Shown here piece after piece: positions 1 to 11,640 of a stretch of 64,000 bases of DNA; position 1 is the stretch's first letter, and each line of letters opens with the position of its first letter. Where the stretch lies: assembly GCA_047967505.1 (NCBI GenBank), contig CM106538.1, one strand, 5' to 3'. The DNA is from Dipteris shenzhenensis. Its lineage: Eukaryota > Polypodiophyta > Polypodiopsida > Gleicheniales. A program made the position numbers and the translations under genes. The notes beneath the pieces are model-generated. The model searched no databases. It saw nothing but the letters and a program-made list of their open reading frames with translations, and was not told the DNA's origin.

Positions 1-1816
1 TGTAGAATCGGTAATAGATACATGGCAAGTCTTGTGACATAAAGCACATATTAAATGGACTTAAGCTAATTGTTTCAAAGCTGAATTTATATATCACTAG
101 TCCCTCTGATTCAAAGTGAATGATTATGTCCAAGATAAACATTTGGAGCACTCTTGATGGTTATATAGAAAGTATCGGGAAAGGCAATTCTACGTGGGCT
201 CATTCTTATAGAAAGGAATAGAAATACATGTCTTATGCATTACTACATATTTATATCCTACTGCATTACAATATCTCAACTTTGCGATGTTATCCAAATT
301 AATATGATGCTCAACAAATCTCAACAAGAGATCGTTGGAAGACACAGTAGTCATATGAAGAGATAGTTGGAAGACACGCTACTCATATAAGTTTCAAGTT
401 TCAAGTTCTAAGTACCTTTCGGTAGTTCCATACTATAACTCTTGAAAGGGTTTTATTTGTATGCTTTTTGTCACTTTGTGTAAAAGATACATCGTGTAGC
501 TATAGAAGGTCAAATGAGCTACTTGGATGGGTGTTACAACAAACTATTCTTAACTCAAGCCCTTTTTAGAGAAGGCTAATGTTCTAAAATTGAGTACAAA
601 CTTGTTGATAAAGTAAGACGAGTATTGAATCCATGCTTTGCATGGGTAGAGATACACGACCATCCTCAACCACTCCCTACTTGAAGGTTGATGTTCCCTC
701 AGCCAACCAGTAGAAAGCATTTGCTTCAGGGAGTCATGCTCCCATCGTTCAATCAGTTTCTTATGTGAATGGTCTGATAACTGGTTGTGGCTTAAGAGTA
801 ATGCAAGAGGTTGCAAGAGATCCACTTTGTGCATTGGAAGAGGACCATCATCTCAACATCAAGCATCAAGCGCTTTGTGCAAAAGCATGCATATGATCAC
901 TCCATTCAGCTCCTTTTGTAAATGTGACTCTATTCTTCTAGAGATTATACTATTAGTTTAGTGGAAAAGTTTCTAGTAATCCGGCAATGGTGGTTTATAA
1001 ATTAAATGCCGCAAGGTAGGCCTCATTCTCCCCTACACCTTGAATGATTTCATGCTAGCTTCTTTAGTCAATGCTAGATTCAGGAATCCAATTTGGTTCT
1101 TTTGTCTACATCTAATGAAGGTCTCGTTTCTCTACTTTGCTGGAATCAAGGAAACATACTAACCAAAAATTAAATCAGAAATAGCCAAGGCTGAAACAAA
1201 TGCATGTTTTAAACACTCGAAACCTTTTTTGGCACATGCATTGATCGTCGTCCTCTTTAAGATTTCATTTCGTTTTGATGTGCATTGTCAATTATTAGGA
1301 ACTTGGATTGGCTTGTGAAATTTTGGCTGATTCTGAACCCAAGGCTTTGAGACCTTCCATCTCCTCCTTTCATTCTATGAACCTTCCATATCCTCCTTCC
1401 TCCCAAAGCTGCCTCTTGTCTTTCCACCTCCTCCCCACTCAAAGCTTGCCTCTTGTCTTTCCATCTCCTCCTAGCTCTCAAAGCCTCCATGCAGTAGCTC
1501 TATCTCAGGCTCTTGTTCTCTAAGCTGCCATATGTCCTCATTTTCTTTTCCTCGTGTCTATGGTTAATAGGTTAAAGACGAAGCAAAAAAACTAGGAATC
1601 CTAAAGTTAGATTAACTTTAAGTCTTAGCGACATTAGTTCTAGAATTTATGTCCATATTGATAATCCTATAGAGTGAAGGTATTGCAATGCCATAGAATT
1701 TGAGTATCATCCTTTAGATTTGGGTATTTATGATGACATTTAAGCATATATGGGATGTGCAAAACACCATGATGACACAACTAGATAGAATGATGAATTG
1801 CATGAATCTAATTATG
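1..1816. other. AT-rich intergenic DNA, no gene recognised
   Basis: No open frame here has recognisable motifs or splice structure. The only structure seen is a short imperfect direct repeat near 331-390 (a gttggaagacac core followed by ctcatat-like sequence) and a CT-rich block at 1350-1480. Nothing supports a gene. Confidence 0.6.
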
Positions 1817-1817
1817 G

Positions 1818-2095
1818 TCCAACCTTGGAAATGAAAAAAACATTGATTGCATTCCAATTTGTTTATTGGATTTTTAAACTCTTCACTATTTAAAGACAAT
1901 TATGATTAGATATTTAGCTACTATCATACTATCTAAAGCATGAATGACAAAATTGCATAAATTAATGCTCACATACTTTTAGTCCAAGCTTGGAAATGAA
2001 AACAACATTGATTGCATAGTAATCTATTATTTACTTCTTGAACTCTTCATTGTTTTAAGATAATTATGATTAGATATTTAGCTACCATCATATTA
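1818..2095. repeat. Imperfect tandem duplication, about 165 bp period
   Basis: The sequence from 1818 (tccaaccttggaaatg) recurs from 1983 (tccaagcttggaaatg). Both copies continue through a shared attatgattagatatttagc core and end near atcatattat. The copies differ by many substitutions and small indels, so the duplication is old. No coding content. Confidence 0.85.
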
Positions 2096-2439
2096 TGAAA
2101 GCACTCACTAGAATCATGCATGGCTTAATCTTCCACTCAAATATAAACAATCCATTTCTCATAAGAATCTTCAACTTTTCTAATGAAAAAAACTAGAAGA
2201 TAGAAAGAGGTTAATGTTAATATCTTACATCTATTTGATCTCAAGCAAGTAGCACATGGTTAATGTGCAACACAAACTTATGAATCATATACTACATCAA
2301 AATTAAAGAGCTAGAAATTGTTTTAAAGGGTCTTGTATCAAATGCATTTGCATAGATTTTCCTTTGATATGAGGTTGTAAACTAACAAACCAAACCAATA
2401 CAAGATTAGACATTAGCAATAAGGACACCAATCAGAGAT

Positions 2440-2441
2440 CG

Positions 2442-2506
<65 letters not shown>
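2440..2506. repeat. GATA/GA microsatellite
   Basis: About five GATA units run directly into an uninterrupted (GA)n tract that ends near 2506. It is a compound simple repeat; the open frames across it (Ser-Leu repeats on the minus strand) are artefacts of the repeat. Confidence 0.95.
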
Positions 2507-2509
<3 letters not shown>

Positions 2510-2631
2510 AAGGTGGAGGCGAAAGAGGGCTATACAGAGTCACTTCAAGCAAGTGGCATCCAAGATGTAGTTTAGGGTACTTGCACATAATGTTAATTTT
2601 GGAAAGGGTTAGTATTGAGGGAAATAATTTT

Positions 2632-3485
2632 CCTTCCCAACATCTTACTTACTCCAAAACGTGGTATTTAGATGTCCAAAGACTTTTTATATATGTGGTG
2701 CAAAGAGCTTCTATCTTGGACTTTGAATTATTGACAAGATTTTTAGATAGCACATGTCAAGTTGACACTTTTTTGATATCTTTGTAAGATAGAAGGCCAT
2801 GGATTTTACTAAATATCAATTGCCAATTACAAAATGTTCTTTTATAACATTCCCTTGGTTTGATTAACTAGGGAATCAATAATTTCATTCGTGCATACTT
2901 TAAGATTTTGAATAACTATAGTATTATTTTAATCTCAACCCCTTATTAGCAACACATGAAGGTGTTGAGGGGCCTATTTGATGTGGAAAGTCAATTATTG
3001 AGGGAGCCCTTCAAAAGCCTACCAATGCAAGTTGGCAACATAGTAATATATGTGCTTAGACCACGATCACTTATACTAGGCATTTGCTTCCCAACGTCTT
3101 ACTTAATCCAAATGTGGGAACATAATTTATATATGTCTTGCAAAAACTTTCTATTTTGGACAAATATTGAAGCTCAATCACACACAAGATTTCTAGGTTT
3201 TGACGTCAAGTTAGCATGTCCTTGGTATCTTTCGAAGATTTTCTAAGATGTAGGATCATGGATTATAGTAAATGCCAATTGCCTCTACAAATGCTATTTC
3301 ATAACATTTCCTTGGTCTTATTTAATTACGGGACCAATCATTTTCTTTGTACACACTCTAATATTTTTTGATGGTTTTTGAGTATTTTAATCTCAAACCC
3401 CTTATTAAGCAAGTGTTGAGGGGCCCTCCAAAAGCCTACATATGCAAGTTGGCAGCATAATATTGTGTGCATAGAGCACACGGTC
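2632..3485. repeat. Imperfect tandem duplication, about 455 bp period
   Basis: Unit 1 runs from about 2632 (ttcccaacatcttactta) and unit 2 from about 3088 (ttcccaacgtcttactta). Both share in the same order a catggatt-ta-taaat segment, a cattccttggt segment, a run into ctcaaccccttatta, then gtgttgaggggcc and a gcaagttggca block. The second unit has lost some internal pieces. Short open frames inside both units do not match each other as proteins, so this is non-coding repeat DNA, possibly an old duplicated element fragment. Confidence 0.85.
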
Positions 3486-4770
3486 TTGCAAATTCTTTTA
3501 AAAATTGGAAAGCCATAAGAGCATCTGCTCCCTCCAAGTAGGATTGGGCTCTTCCTATCCTTTGCACATGCACTTGCACTGCTTGTGTTAGTCTTTTTTA
3601 GCTTTCTAAAAGGGGTGCTTTAGATCTAGTATGAAACCCATGCTTCTTCCAATAGCTCTAGGTTAGTGAAGATTGGGAGTCCATAGGTAGCACAATGGGG
3701 ATGTGGTGCATAGCCTAAAAGAAAGTTGCCTCCATTTTTTTTGGCACTTTCTACAATGTAATGATTGTATAGTATCAGGGAAGGTGAGCACGGGGTGAGC
3801 ACCAATTAATAGTTTAGGAGATGCAAAGCTTGGATAGCTTTGCTTGGTGAGGCTTAGTGATGCGCTTATGAGACGGGTTGGATCTCCCCACCAAAATGGA
3901 CAAACACTATTGGGTTTTGGAACTCGGATACAGCACATCAATGGGTGTGACCACCTTTGCGCTCGCAAGCTCCTCTAATGTGCAACTCCAACTTTGTATG
4001 TGTGCAAAGTGTACAATTTAGAAATTGCTATTAGTTCTTTATAAATATTGCCATGGCTTGACTCCCATTGCATGTGTGCACCTCTTCTCAACTTGTGCTG
4101 TTGAACTTCCTTTATCTCAGGTGAATTCAGCAAGCAAGTGTTGGTTAATCTTACTTACAAAGCCACATGCACCCAAAAATTACCTACTTTTGCTGGTGGA
4201 GGCCACAAGGTTGGAATAAAGCTCTTGGTGACCTTGAAAATTGTTAGGAAAGACTCTGGCAAAACGCGATGGGTGACCCATCTTGAAGTGGCTATTGACA
4301 TTGTCCTATGGCGGTGCGGTGTTGGTGTAGCCTGGGAGAACAAAGGAGCCGATGAACATATGCGTTTGTTGTTGTGGCCAACAACCTCAGGCTTCAACCA
4401 GGGGTGCTCAACCCAATCGAGCCCTTGGAAGCAATTCAGGTAAATTTGGTAATGCATTCAACGTCAAGAGTAGTAGCAGATTCAGTAGGGCCACAAGTGC
4501 CGGTAGTAAGATTACTCACACTGGGTGGTGTTGTCAGCTGCCAATCGAATCGCAGGAACCATCTCCCGGAACACTTCCAACCCTCTCCCTTCAATATCGC
4601 AAACTTCGGTCACAGGAAAGCACCATAAAGCTTTTATCCCTATTAGCTAGGAGGTCCGCGTGCTGACGGATCTCTATCTTCCCAGACAACCGCAGGCATC
4701 AACGAGGGGTGCGCTCAACCCAAGGGGAGCTCGTGTAGTTTAAGGGAAGTCAACGCCAGGGAAAAGTTCT
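3486..4770. other. Intergenic region upstream of the 5568-6228 gene
   Basis: Several overlapping frames of 64-104 codons occur on both strands (for example 4138-4443 and 4352-4666, plus strand). None shows a family motif, and no splice chain preserves a frame. GC content rises from about 4200 towards the gene, as expected for promoter-proximal sequence. I see no gene. Confidence 0.5.
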
Positions 4771-4773
4771 AAA

Positions 4774-4791
4774 CCACGTGTGACACGTGGC
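4774..4791. promoter_or_regulatory. Paired G-box/ABRE motif in probable promoter
   Basis: CCACGTGTGACACGTGGC is a near-perfect palindrome holding two ACGT cores, each in an ABRE/G-box context (CCACGTGT and ACACGTGGC). A reverse CCAAT box (tgattggaga) follows at about 4799. In plants such pairs bind bZIP/bHLH factors, often in abscisic-acid or light responses. It lies about 0.8 kb before the ATG at 5568 and just upstream of a pyrimidine-rich stretch (4820-4870) that could hold the transcription start. The motif is seen; the regulatory role is inferred. Confidence 0.55.
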
Positions 4792-5132
4792 GAGGGCTGA
4801 TTGGAGAGGGGGCTATCAGATCTCCGACAGATTCCTCTTCTCCTCCATTGATTCTTGTTTTTGCCTCATCCTTTTTTTTCTGTGAGCTGGCCACCATCTT
4901 CATCTTCACAGCTTTGCATATTTTGTCCTTTGAATGTAACCAGCCTGCAGCAGGCCTCTAACAAAACAGGTTTTTGTAGATCAGTCCATTCCCTTTCTTG
5001 CCTCGATCTGCGTGCTACCGTCCTCGCAGCAGGCCTCTCCTTTAACCCCACGCTCCGCCTTCAGCTTTGAGCTGTTCCTCGTGGCCGTGCTCTCGCGAGA
5101 TCTGTTGCTGGATTGGGCCTCTGAGGACGCAG

Positions 5133-5169
5133 GTATGTCTCCTACAGGATTTGTGCTGATGGATCGGAA

Positions 5170-5217
<48 letters not shown>

Positions 5218-5425
5218 CTTTGGCGATGGACAGTAGAGCTTTAGAAAGAGAGAGAGAGGGAGAGAGAGAGAGAGAGAGAGAGCGTCTTTGGCGGTGGACA
5301 GTGGAGCTTCAGAGAGAGAGAGAGAGAGACTTGTCTTTGTTTCTTTTGGTATTTCGGCCATGGACATCCACAGCTTTGACATGCGAAATTCGAGCTCTTC
5401 ACGTTTTTGGTATTTGTTTCCACAG
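5133..5425 (+). other. Putative 5'-UTR intron with GA microsatellites
   Basis: A strong donor (gacgcag|gtatgt at 5132/5133) and a strong acceptor (tgtttccacag|gg at 5425/5426) bracket a stretch dominated by GA repeats. Removing it would leave a leader running to the ATG at 5568. Introns in 5' leaders are common in plants. No transcript evidence is available, so the alternative is that this is simply leader sequence. Confidence 0.45.
5173..5335. repeat. GA microsatellites inside a small duplicated unit
   Basis: Three (GA)n tracts (5173-5215, about 5246-5282, and about 5312-5330) are separated by two copies of a short unit, ctttggcgatggacagtaga at 5217 and ctttggcggtggacagtgga at 5285. The array is therefore a minisatellite of about 68 bp with an expandable GA core. 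It makes long Arg-Glu or Ser-Leu frames that are not genes. Confidence 0.85.
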
Positions 5426-5567
5426 GGCTTTTCGAACTGTAAGCAGAGCACTGCCCCGGTTTCCATTTAGATTAGGCTGCCCATCTCTCAAACTGGATTC
5501 CTGCGTGAGAAACCTCGGGTTTGTGCAGCACGTCGCTGCCCTCAGCTCGAAGGAGCCTCGAGCAGAG

Positions 5568-6228
5568 ATGAGTGACTGTGGAAATCTTAGAGCTGCGCTT
5601 CAAGCTGAAGTTTGCGAAGAAAAAGTAGTTTGCCCAAAACCTCGGAGGGTTGCGGTCGTGACTTTCTCCACACCTGAAGTTCTCAAGCCCGTCCGACAGC
5701 GACGAAGGTACTCGTCTCGTCCCTGACGTCCCTGTTATACTCTGCTCTACTACAGCCGATGGTTGATTTGAGTCTTACAGAACTTGGTTTGGTTCGCAGT
5801 ATGTCCCCTGCGGGAGTGGAAGGTGAGGAGAGCCACGAGATCTTGGAGATTTTCCTCAGCAAGGTGCGCTTGATGCTATTGTGGAACGGCTCTTGGATGC
5901 GCTTTCCTCATCTTGCTCAGATCTGAGCTGCGCTCATCTTTGTTTTGCATTTCTGTGCTTCCAGAATTCATGCGCTGAGGCCTCAAGTTTTGGATGCTCT
6001 CCCCCTTACTTTTCCGGCTCACCTCCGAGTCGAACAGGCAATCCCCTTGTGCGGGATGCAGAGTTTTCTCATGTGAGGCGTCTTCCTTCTCCATCAGTGG
6101 CTCCTCAGCCCAAAGGGCCATCTTTTCGAGCAAGCCCATCTGTGAGGGTGGAGGGATTCGACTGCTCTGGGCGCGGATTCGAGTGTACAGGGCGAGATGC
6201 GCGGTGCCGAGTGCCCGCCTTTGCCTAA
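5568..6228 (+). CDS. Plant-specific small protein of unknown function (three exons)
   Basis: Exons are 5568-5707, 5800-5863 and 5965-6228, joined by GT-AG introns of 92 and 101 bp. Junction phases agree exactly and give 155 residues ending in TAA. Visible features: a basic N-terminal part (CPKPRRVAV, then VRQRRR, about residues 21-46), an acidic/hydrophobic helix-like segment (ESHEILEIFLSK, about 57-68), a central SPPYFSGSPPSRTGNPLV motif (about 79-96), and a C-terminus with VRVEGFDC repeated in part, ending VPAFA. From memory these motifs match a plant-only family represented in Arabidopsis by proteins such as At1g68490 and At5g16110, with no established function. There is no signal peptide or membrane segment. 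The start at 5568 was preferred over an upstream in-frame ATG at 5220 because that extension only translates GA repeats. Confidence 0.8.
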
Positions 6229-6372
6229 GGAGAGAAACTGACTACTACAAATTAACGTCAAGGCCATAACTGGTAAAGTGTGCAGTTTGGATACCTGTGG
6301 CCTTATTGTAGATTTATGTATCGAAGAGTGTGAAGCTGTTCTGTCATCTTTGTGGATCCAATCCCTTTACTT

Positions 6373-6601
6373 GATCTAACCTCAGAAAGACTGAGAGAGA
6401 GAATTTTTTTGTTGATCCTCTGTGACTGTAGCGTCTGTATAATTTATGATCTCTTCAGTTCATCTTCTCCCTAATCCTGGGTCCAAAGGCAGTGATCTAG
6501 CCCTCAGAGAGAATTTTTTTTGTTGAGCCTTTGTGAGTGTAGTGTCTGTCTAATTTATGATCTCTTCAGTTCATCTTCTCCCTAATTCTGGGTCCAAAAG
6601 C
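6373..6601. repeat. Tandem duplication in the 3' region of the small-protein gene
   Basis: A unit starting gatctaacctcag at 6373 recurs from 6494 (gatctagccctcag). Both copies share gagagaattttttt, a tgtctgt-taatttatgatctc block, tcagttcatcttctccctaat and ctgggtccaaa. The spacing is about 111-121 bp. It lies 145 bp after the stop codon and so is probably in the 3' UTR or just beyond it. The copies are well preserved. Confidence 0.85.
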
Positions 6602-6789
6602 ACTGGAAAACCTGAGCTCCAGACCCAAATTCTTACGGCCAATTCTTGTACAGATGTGAAGCTTTGTATGGATAACTACTTTTCAACATTTGCAGCAATT
6701 CCTGCGCCCCTTTGGGCTGCAGTTTGTAAAAGAGTTTGTCTCTTTGAAGGAAATCTAATATTATGTAGCTTTGTAAAGTCCTGAATTTT

Positions 6790-9250
6790 CAGTTATTTGA
6801 AAGTCTTACTGAAGTCAAACCTTCTGAAACTGTATCTGGTTTTGTTACTTGGGTTCAGCTTTTTCTGCAAAATTAAGAGCAGTGGGTTAGGATATACCCC
6901 CTTTATTTGGTTGGGATATTATACTCCCATTCTGTGGTAAGTGTGAAAAATGAGTTTCATATTGCCTTTATGGCTACCTACAATGACTTCCGGAGTAGGC
7001 TAGGACAGCCATAGGAACCATCATTGCTACAACCTTCTCTCTCTTGAAATATTCATTTGATGAGTGCATTAAAATCACATTAGGCAATGTTTTCCAATAG
7101 AGGACACACAAGGGGAGAATGGCTAAACCTGGATGTGGTAATATTGACTAGATTAGCTCATTAGGCAATGCACCCACATCCGAAATTGTAAGATTGGATA
7201 AGTTACATATAAATGCTTCACTCAAATTTGACTCTTGGAACACAATGCATGTGTAAAGAGCTATTGCTTAGTTGTATCTTTATGATTTTATATGTCTATC
7301 GTCGGACCTCATAAGATCCTTGTCTCTTCCATGGTGTCAAAATACAAGGGTTATGGGCTCTTTAGATTGTCTGGGCTCATTTCTCGCTTTGAGGTTTGAT
7401 TAGCCCGAATAGCTTGAATGAAGAGAATTTGGACTACCTTTCGATTGCCTTCTCCTTCAGTGCTAGCCTTCTTCATGGCTGAGTGTGTCCATCTCTGGAT
7501 TGCCGACAAAAACTCAGTACGAAGACTTTGTAAAAATGGATGCTCAAGTATGTGTGGGTGTGTGGGTTTGTATGTGTGAGTATATGTTTATACTATTGTT
7601 CAACCCCACTATTGGGTGCTGATGAGGTCAGTGGGGATGTTATAGTAGCTAGTCCTTGCTATGTGTGATGGAGTTTATGGTTTTCAACCTTATGAGCGAC
7701 TATCATGAGATTAAAAGTGCACTGTATTGTGTTTTTAGAGGATGAGTTTGGGCATGTTCCTCGACTCATCTAGGTATAGGCTTTGAGGTTTGAACAACTC
7801 CCAATGTTGGAGGAGTGGTGCACTTGTAAGGGAGGTAGTACCTTAATTGGCTCAAGCAATAGATTGACGGAAAAAGGCGGTAGGAGAAAAAATGGTGGCT
7901 CCTTCTAGTCTCTTTGTGTAGAGGTGTCTATGTGGAAGTAATCCATGATTTGGGGGGGGGGGGGTGCCAATGTGCTATAAATTTCGAATAGCTCTACCAT
8001 GGGACGTGATGTAACTCAAATTGTCTTCTTAAATGAGGTGAAATTTCCTTTTGAAGAGTTACTTGTACGAGGGTATTTTTTTGGGAAGGTCAAGGCAACT
8101 AGAATATGTGGAAAGCATCATTGGTTGTTTGAGGCACCCAGCATCAAAAGGCACAGACTAGAGTAGCTAGTAAGTCTCTCGCTAACCCCAACATGCTAAT
8201 GGTGGACCTTGCAAAGTAGTGCCCACATATTGGGAGTGAGGTCAATTACAAAAATATTTGGCCTTCCAAAATATCAAGAACGTGAAAGCATCCTTCATTG
8301 CCAAAAGGAGCTATCATAATCTTGCTATTTGCATGTTGTTGTCTTCACCATTATGAATGTGCACAACTTGCATGTTGTTGTCTTCATCATTATGGGGTTG
8401 TGTTGGACATTACTACTTGAAAGCTCAGGATTCAAGGGAGCCTATTTATTGAATGGGAGGTTGGAGAAGGGACATGTATCTCGTAATCACAACATAGTCA
8501 CAACATGGCATGGCCTTGGTAGTAATAAATACAAGAGTTTGATCTCGAATAATTTGGTATAAATGCAAAAGTGAAATATAGTGGAGGTGGTCCTTTTTTT
8601 TTTTTTGGGGGGGGGGGTTTCGGGGGCCTCTTTATGTTTTCCCTTTTTATGTTTCCTACTTGGGGAACAACACATCCCTGCCCTGCCTTCCCCAAAAAAC
8701 CGATGGAAGGTAAAGATTTGTCTAAATTGAGTATTATAGGCCATAAAGAACTTGCCATAGTATATATTTCCCTAAAAGTTTAGATGAAAATATATGCATT
8801 ATGGGTGGCCTAGCTGATACATCCAACATGTGAGGTCCAGCCGCATAAGAGAGGGGATTTGTGAAAGGTATGAGGGTTATAGATTTTACAAAAGCATTGC
8901 TCCATGTTGGCGTTAGTTTTTATTGCCATCTTTCCCATATTGCACTCTCATCCACGTGCAACCTCACATGCTAGACCACTACATCAGAGGACAATGCATA
9001 TCTGTGCACATAGGGAAATGAACATTCGTCAAACCACTCTCTCTTGTTCATGCTATGAAAAAATGTGGAGAACAACCATTATGCTGATGTGGCAAATGTG
9101 AATTAATGGGTGGGTGCTCAATACAATTGCTCAAGAATTAAAAGGAAAGAATGTGAATTATCATTCCATTAAGTAGTAAACAAAAACCACATTAGGTCTT
9201 ACAAATAGACTTCTTGTTTGCAGGATATCATGATTTGTGGCATCATCATT
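6790..9250. other. Intergenic DNA with homopolymer runs
   Basis: No recognisable gene. Notable are a run of 13 G at 7952-7964, a T13-G11 block at 8594-8617, and a TG-rich patch at about 7550-7590. The frames over 8487-8783 translate the T/G block into Phe/Gly or Pro/Lys runs and are artefacts. Confidence 0.6.
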
Positions 9251-11640
9251 CAATGTGTGCATAAGGACATTAGCAAATGTTCGAGAGCCTCTAGAATCAT
9301 CAAAAAGTTTGAGAGCCTAGTGTAGCCCATGTGCTTCAAATTTCGAAATCCCTCATGCAAATTCAAGAACTGCTTCATGCTTGATTTGTGCCTTGGGCTC
9401 AGAATCAAAATAGTTGGGAGACGTCGTGGCCACATGTACCTCTCCATCATTTATTCTACATGCGGGTTGCAGGGCGCAACATCTCGCCTGGACCTAGCTT
9501 GGACATGTCCTCGTCGTTCAAACCGTGGAGGGAGCTCAACGTTGATGGATGTCGGTTCTCTAGGCGAGCTAGTAATGGAGAAGATCGGAAGGGTGATGTA
9601 GTTGGTGTCAAAGGTGGGGCTCAAATAAGATGAGCCATCTTCTTCTTGGATCCAGTTTTATGGTCTAGGTCGGCAAGCTACATTGGTTGGCCTATGGGAG
9701 CTTGATGGATAGGTGCTTGGCTTTGCTATGAAGGCACTGAGAGGTTCCTGTTCCTCAGTCAACGAGAGGGCCAAGGGTAGATGGTGTTGATGTCAAGTGG
9801 GGCATCTATGTAAAGATGCCATTGGTCTTTCAACTACTCTCTCGTTGATGTGTACCACATCGAGATGGATAATCCCGAACTTGTGTTAAACCTGCTTTTG
9901 TTTATGATGTCCCTTAGTCCATATCTCATGTTGTCCTCTGTGGATCAAGAGTAGGTAGATCGATATGGATTGGTTTTCCATGAGCATGATTGCAAGGGGT
10001 TTCTCAAGGTGTCGGTAGCAGCTATAAGAAATAATATGGTAGGGTGTAGGATTACTAAAACAAGGAGGTAGGTGAGAAGAATGCACTTGATTTGAGATCA
10101 CCTAGACCTCGATCTATATGGTCTTACCTAGGGTTGGGGTTGGATTCATGTGCACATGATGAATGTGAATGCTTTCCTTCTCAAAATGGGCCCTTAAAAT
10201 ATCGCAGGACGAGGTTAAGGCTCTAGATAGTCACCCACAACGATGCACAAAAGGTGTTGGGCCTCCATGATCTCCTATACCTCAAGGGGATTCTCGGTTT
10301 GCTCGAGTTGTTGAGGCCTAGGGGACTTGGCCTGCTTGAGTTCTGATTCATAGGATTCTTAGATACTGAGGTCATCATTCTGGTAGGAGAACTCCTTAGC
10401 CACCACAACAGTTTGTGTTGGGCCTTTGGTGGTATTAGTAGAGCTTGAGATGGGGCAATGTGCAAAAGGTCCCTGAGGAGATGGTGTTGCCACACAATGT
10501 TGAATCAAGATCTTGAGCTTTGCGCACCCGTGGCAACATTTGGATCCTCAAGGTTATTCTAATGAGGCATGTCCTAGGGTGTTTATCTGGGATTCGTAGA
10601 GAGTTGCTCATCCATGCCTAGAGCTCGATGAGCATCTTTCACTTGTCTGCCCACACTATTTGCAAAGTATTGAGTTGGGCTCTCAAGAGATCATGCACTT
10701 GAGTTAGAGCATCACATTAGGTGTCGATGGATGAGCCGCTACCTTAGCTTCAACCTGCTTGATGCCTTATTCTCAGGTTTGCATGACCTCAGCTTCAACT
10801 TGCTTAATGCACTTATTCTGAGGTTTGCAGAACCTCAATATTTTGCAATCTTGACTTCAAGTTGTTGCTACCAATTGTCATAAGCTGAGTGTTGCTCTTG
10901 TTGATCCTCACAATCCAAGCAAAGGCAAGTTAGCTCCTCAGTGAGCTCATTGAGTTTGAGCTCAAGCTTGGCTTCACAATGTTTGTCTCAGACATCGTAG
11001 AAGTGAAAAACTTGGACATGGACAGTCTTGGAGGCTTTCTGTCCATGCTTCTTGCATTTGGTTATTATTATGCGCTTAACTCAAAAAATGAGAATACTTT
11101 TGGCAGAACATTGGGGGGGGTCTTTGATTGGTATGTCAGTGATAGTCTACATTTCTATTGATTGTGTTGACTCATAAGGTAGAGCTGAAGATACTCTTGT
11201 GATGCAACAATCTCGGGCTCAGAGAGTGGAGTTGGGCCAATGTAGAACTATTTGTACACAAAACTCACACTAATAGACTTGTTTAGGCCTCGTTTTATGG
11301 AATTGTGGTTGAATGGGTGCTCTTTGTTGATCATGCTACTCAAGACTAACCTTAGGCTCTCGACTACTCCATTGGAGTTTTTGTTTTTTTCTTTAGCAGA
11401 GTTCGACAAGATGTTTGGGATGAGAGGAGTCCTTGAAATAGAGGGTTAGTTGGATGTTGAGGGTAGTGGAACAAGGGACCAATGAATTCCTTGACCAACT
11501 AGCTTTTGCTATAGCACACAAACATGTTGCTCCTAAGTGGATATGCCCATAGTGCATGCGCAAGTAGATTGTAACGTGATCTTGCTTTTCTTGGTTTGTG
11601 GTCTCATGGCCACAGGAGAGAGCGAGGGATAGTGTAAGCA
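9250..11640. other. Unassigned repeat-like DNA beside the Gypsy relic
   Basis: Minus-strand frames such as 10223-10495 and the stretch near 10600-10990 translate to a stop-ridden, Leu/Glu/Lys-rich, coiled-coil-like text with no motif I can name. It lies downstream of the integrase end of the minus-strand Gypsy relic, so it could be that element's 3' region, or an unrelated decayed element. A G-run sits at 11111-11119. Confidence 0.35.
10746..10836. repeat. 45-bp imperfect tandem repeat
   Basis: agcttcaacctgcttgatgc at 10746 recurs as agcttcaacttgcttaatgc at 10791. Each copy continues through a ttattctcaggtttgca-like segment to acctc. On the minus strand the unit translates to a short Lys/Leu-rich repeat inside the coiled-coil-like text. 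Confidence 0.85.

Noticed and set aside
4138-4666. Overlapping plus-strand frames of about 100 codons
   Set aside because: No family motif, no consistent splicing and equally long frames on the other strand.
5220-5567. Upstream in-frame extension of the small-protein gene
   Set aside because: The extension mainly translates GA microsatellite (Arg-Glu) sequence and crosses a likely 5'-UTR intron; the ATG at 5568 starts family-like sequence.
9886-10495. Gypsy gag in the minus-strand frames here
   Set aside because: Gag should lie upstream of pol, i.e. at higher coordinates for a minus-strand element; this is downstream of integrase and has no motif.
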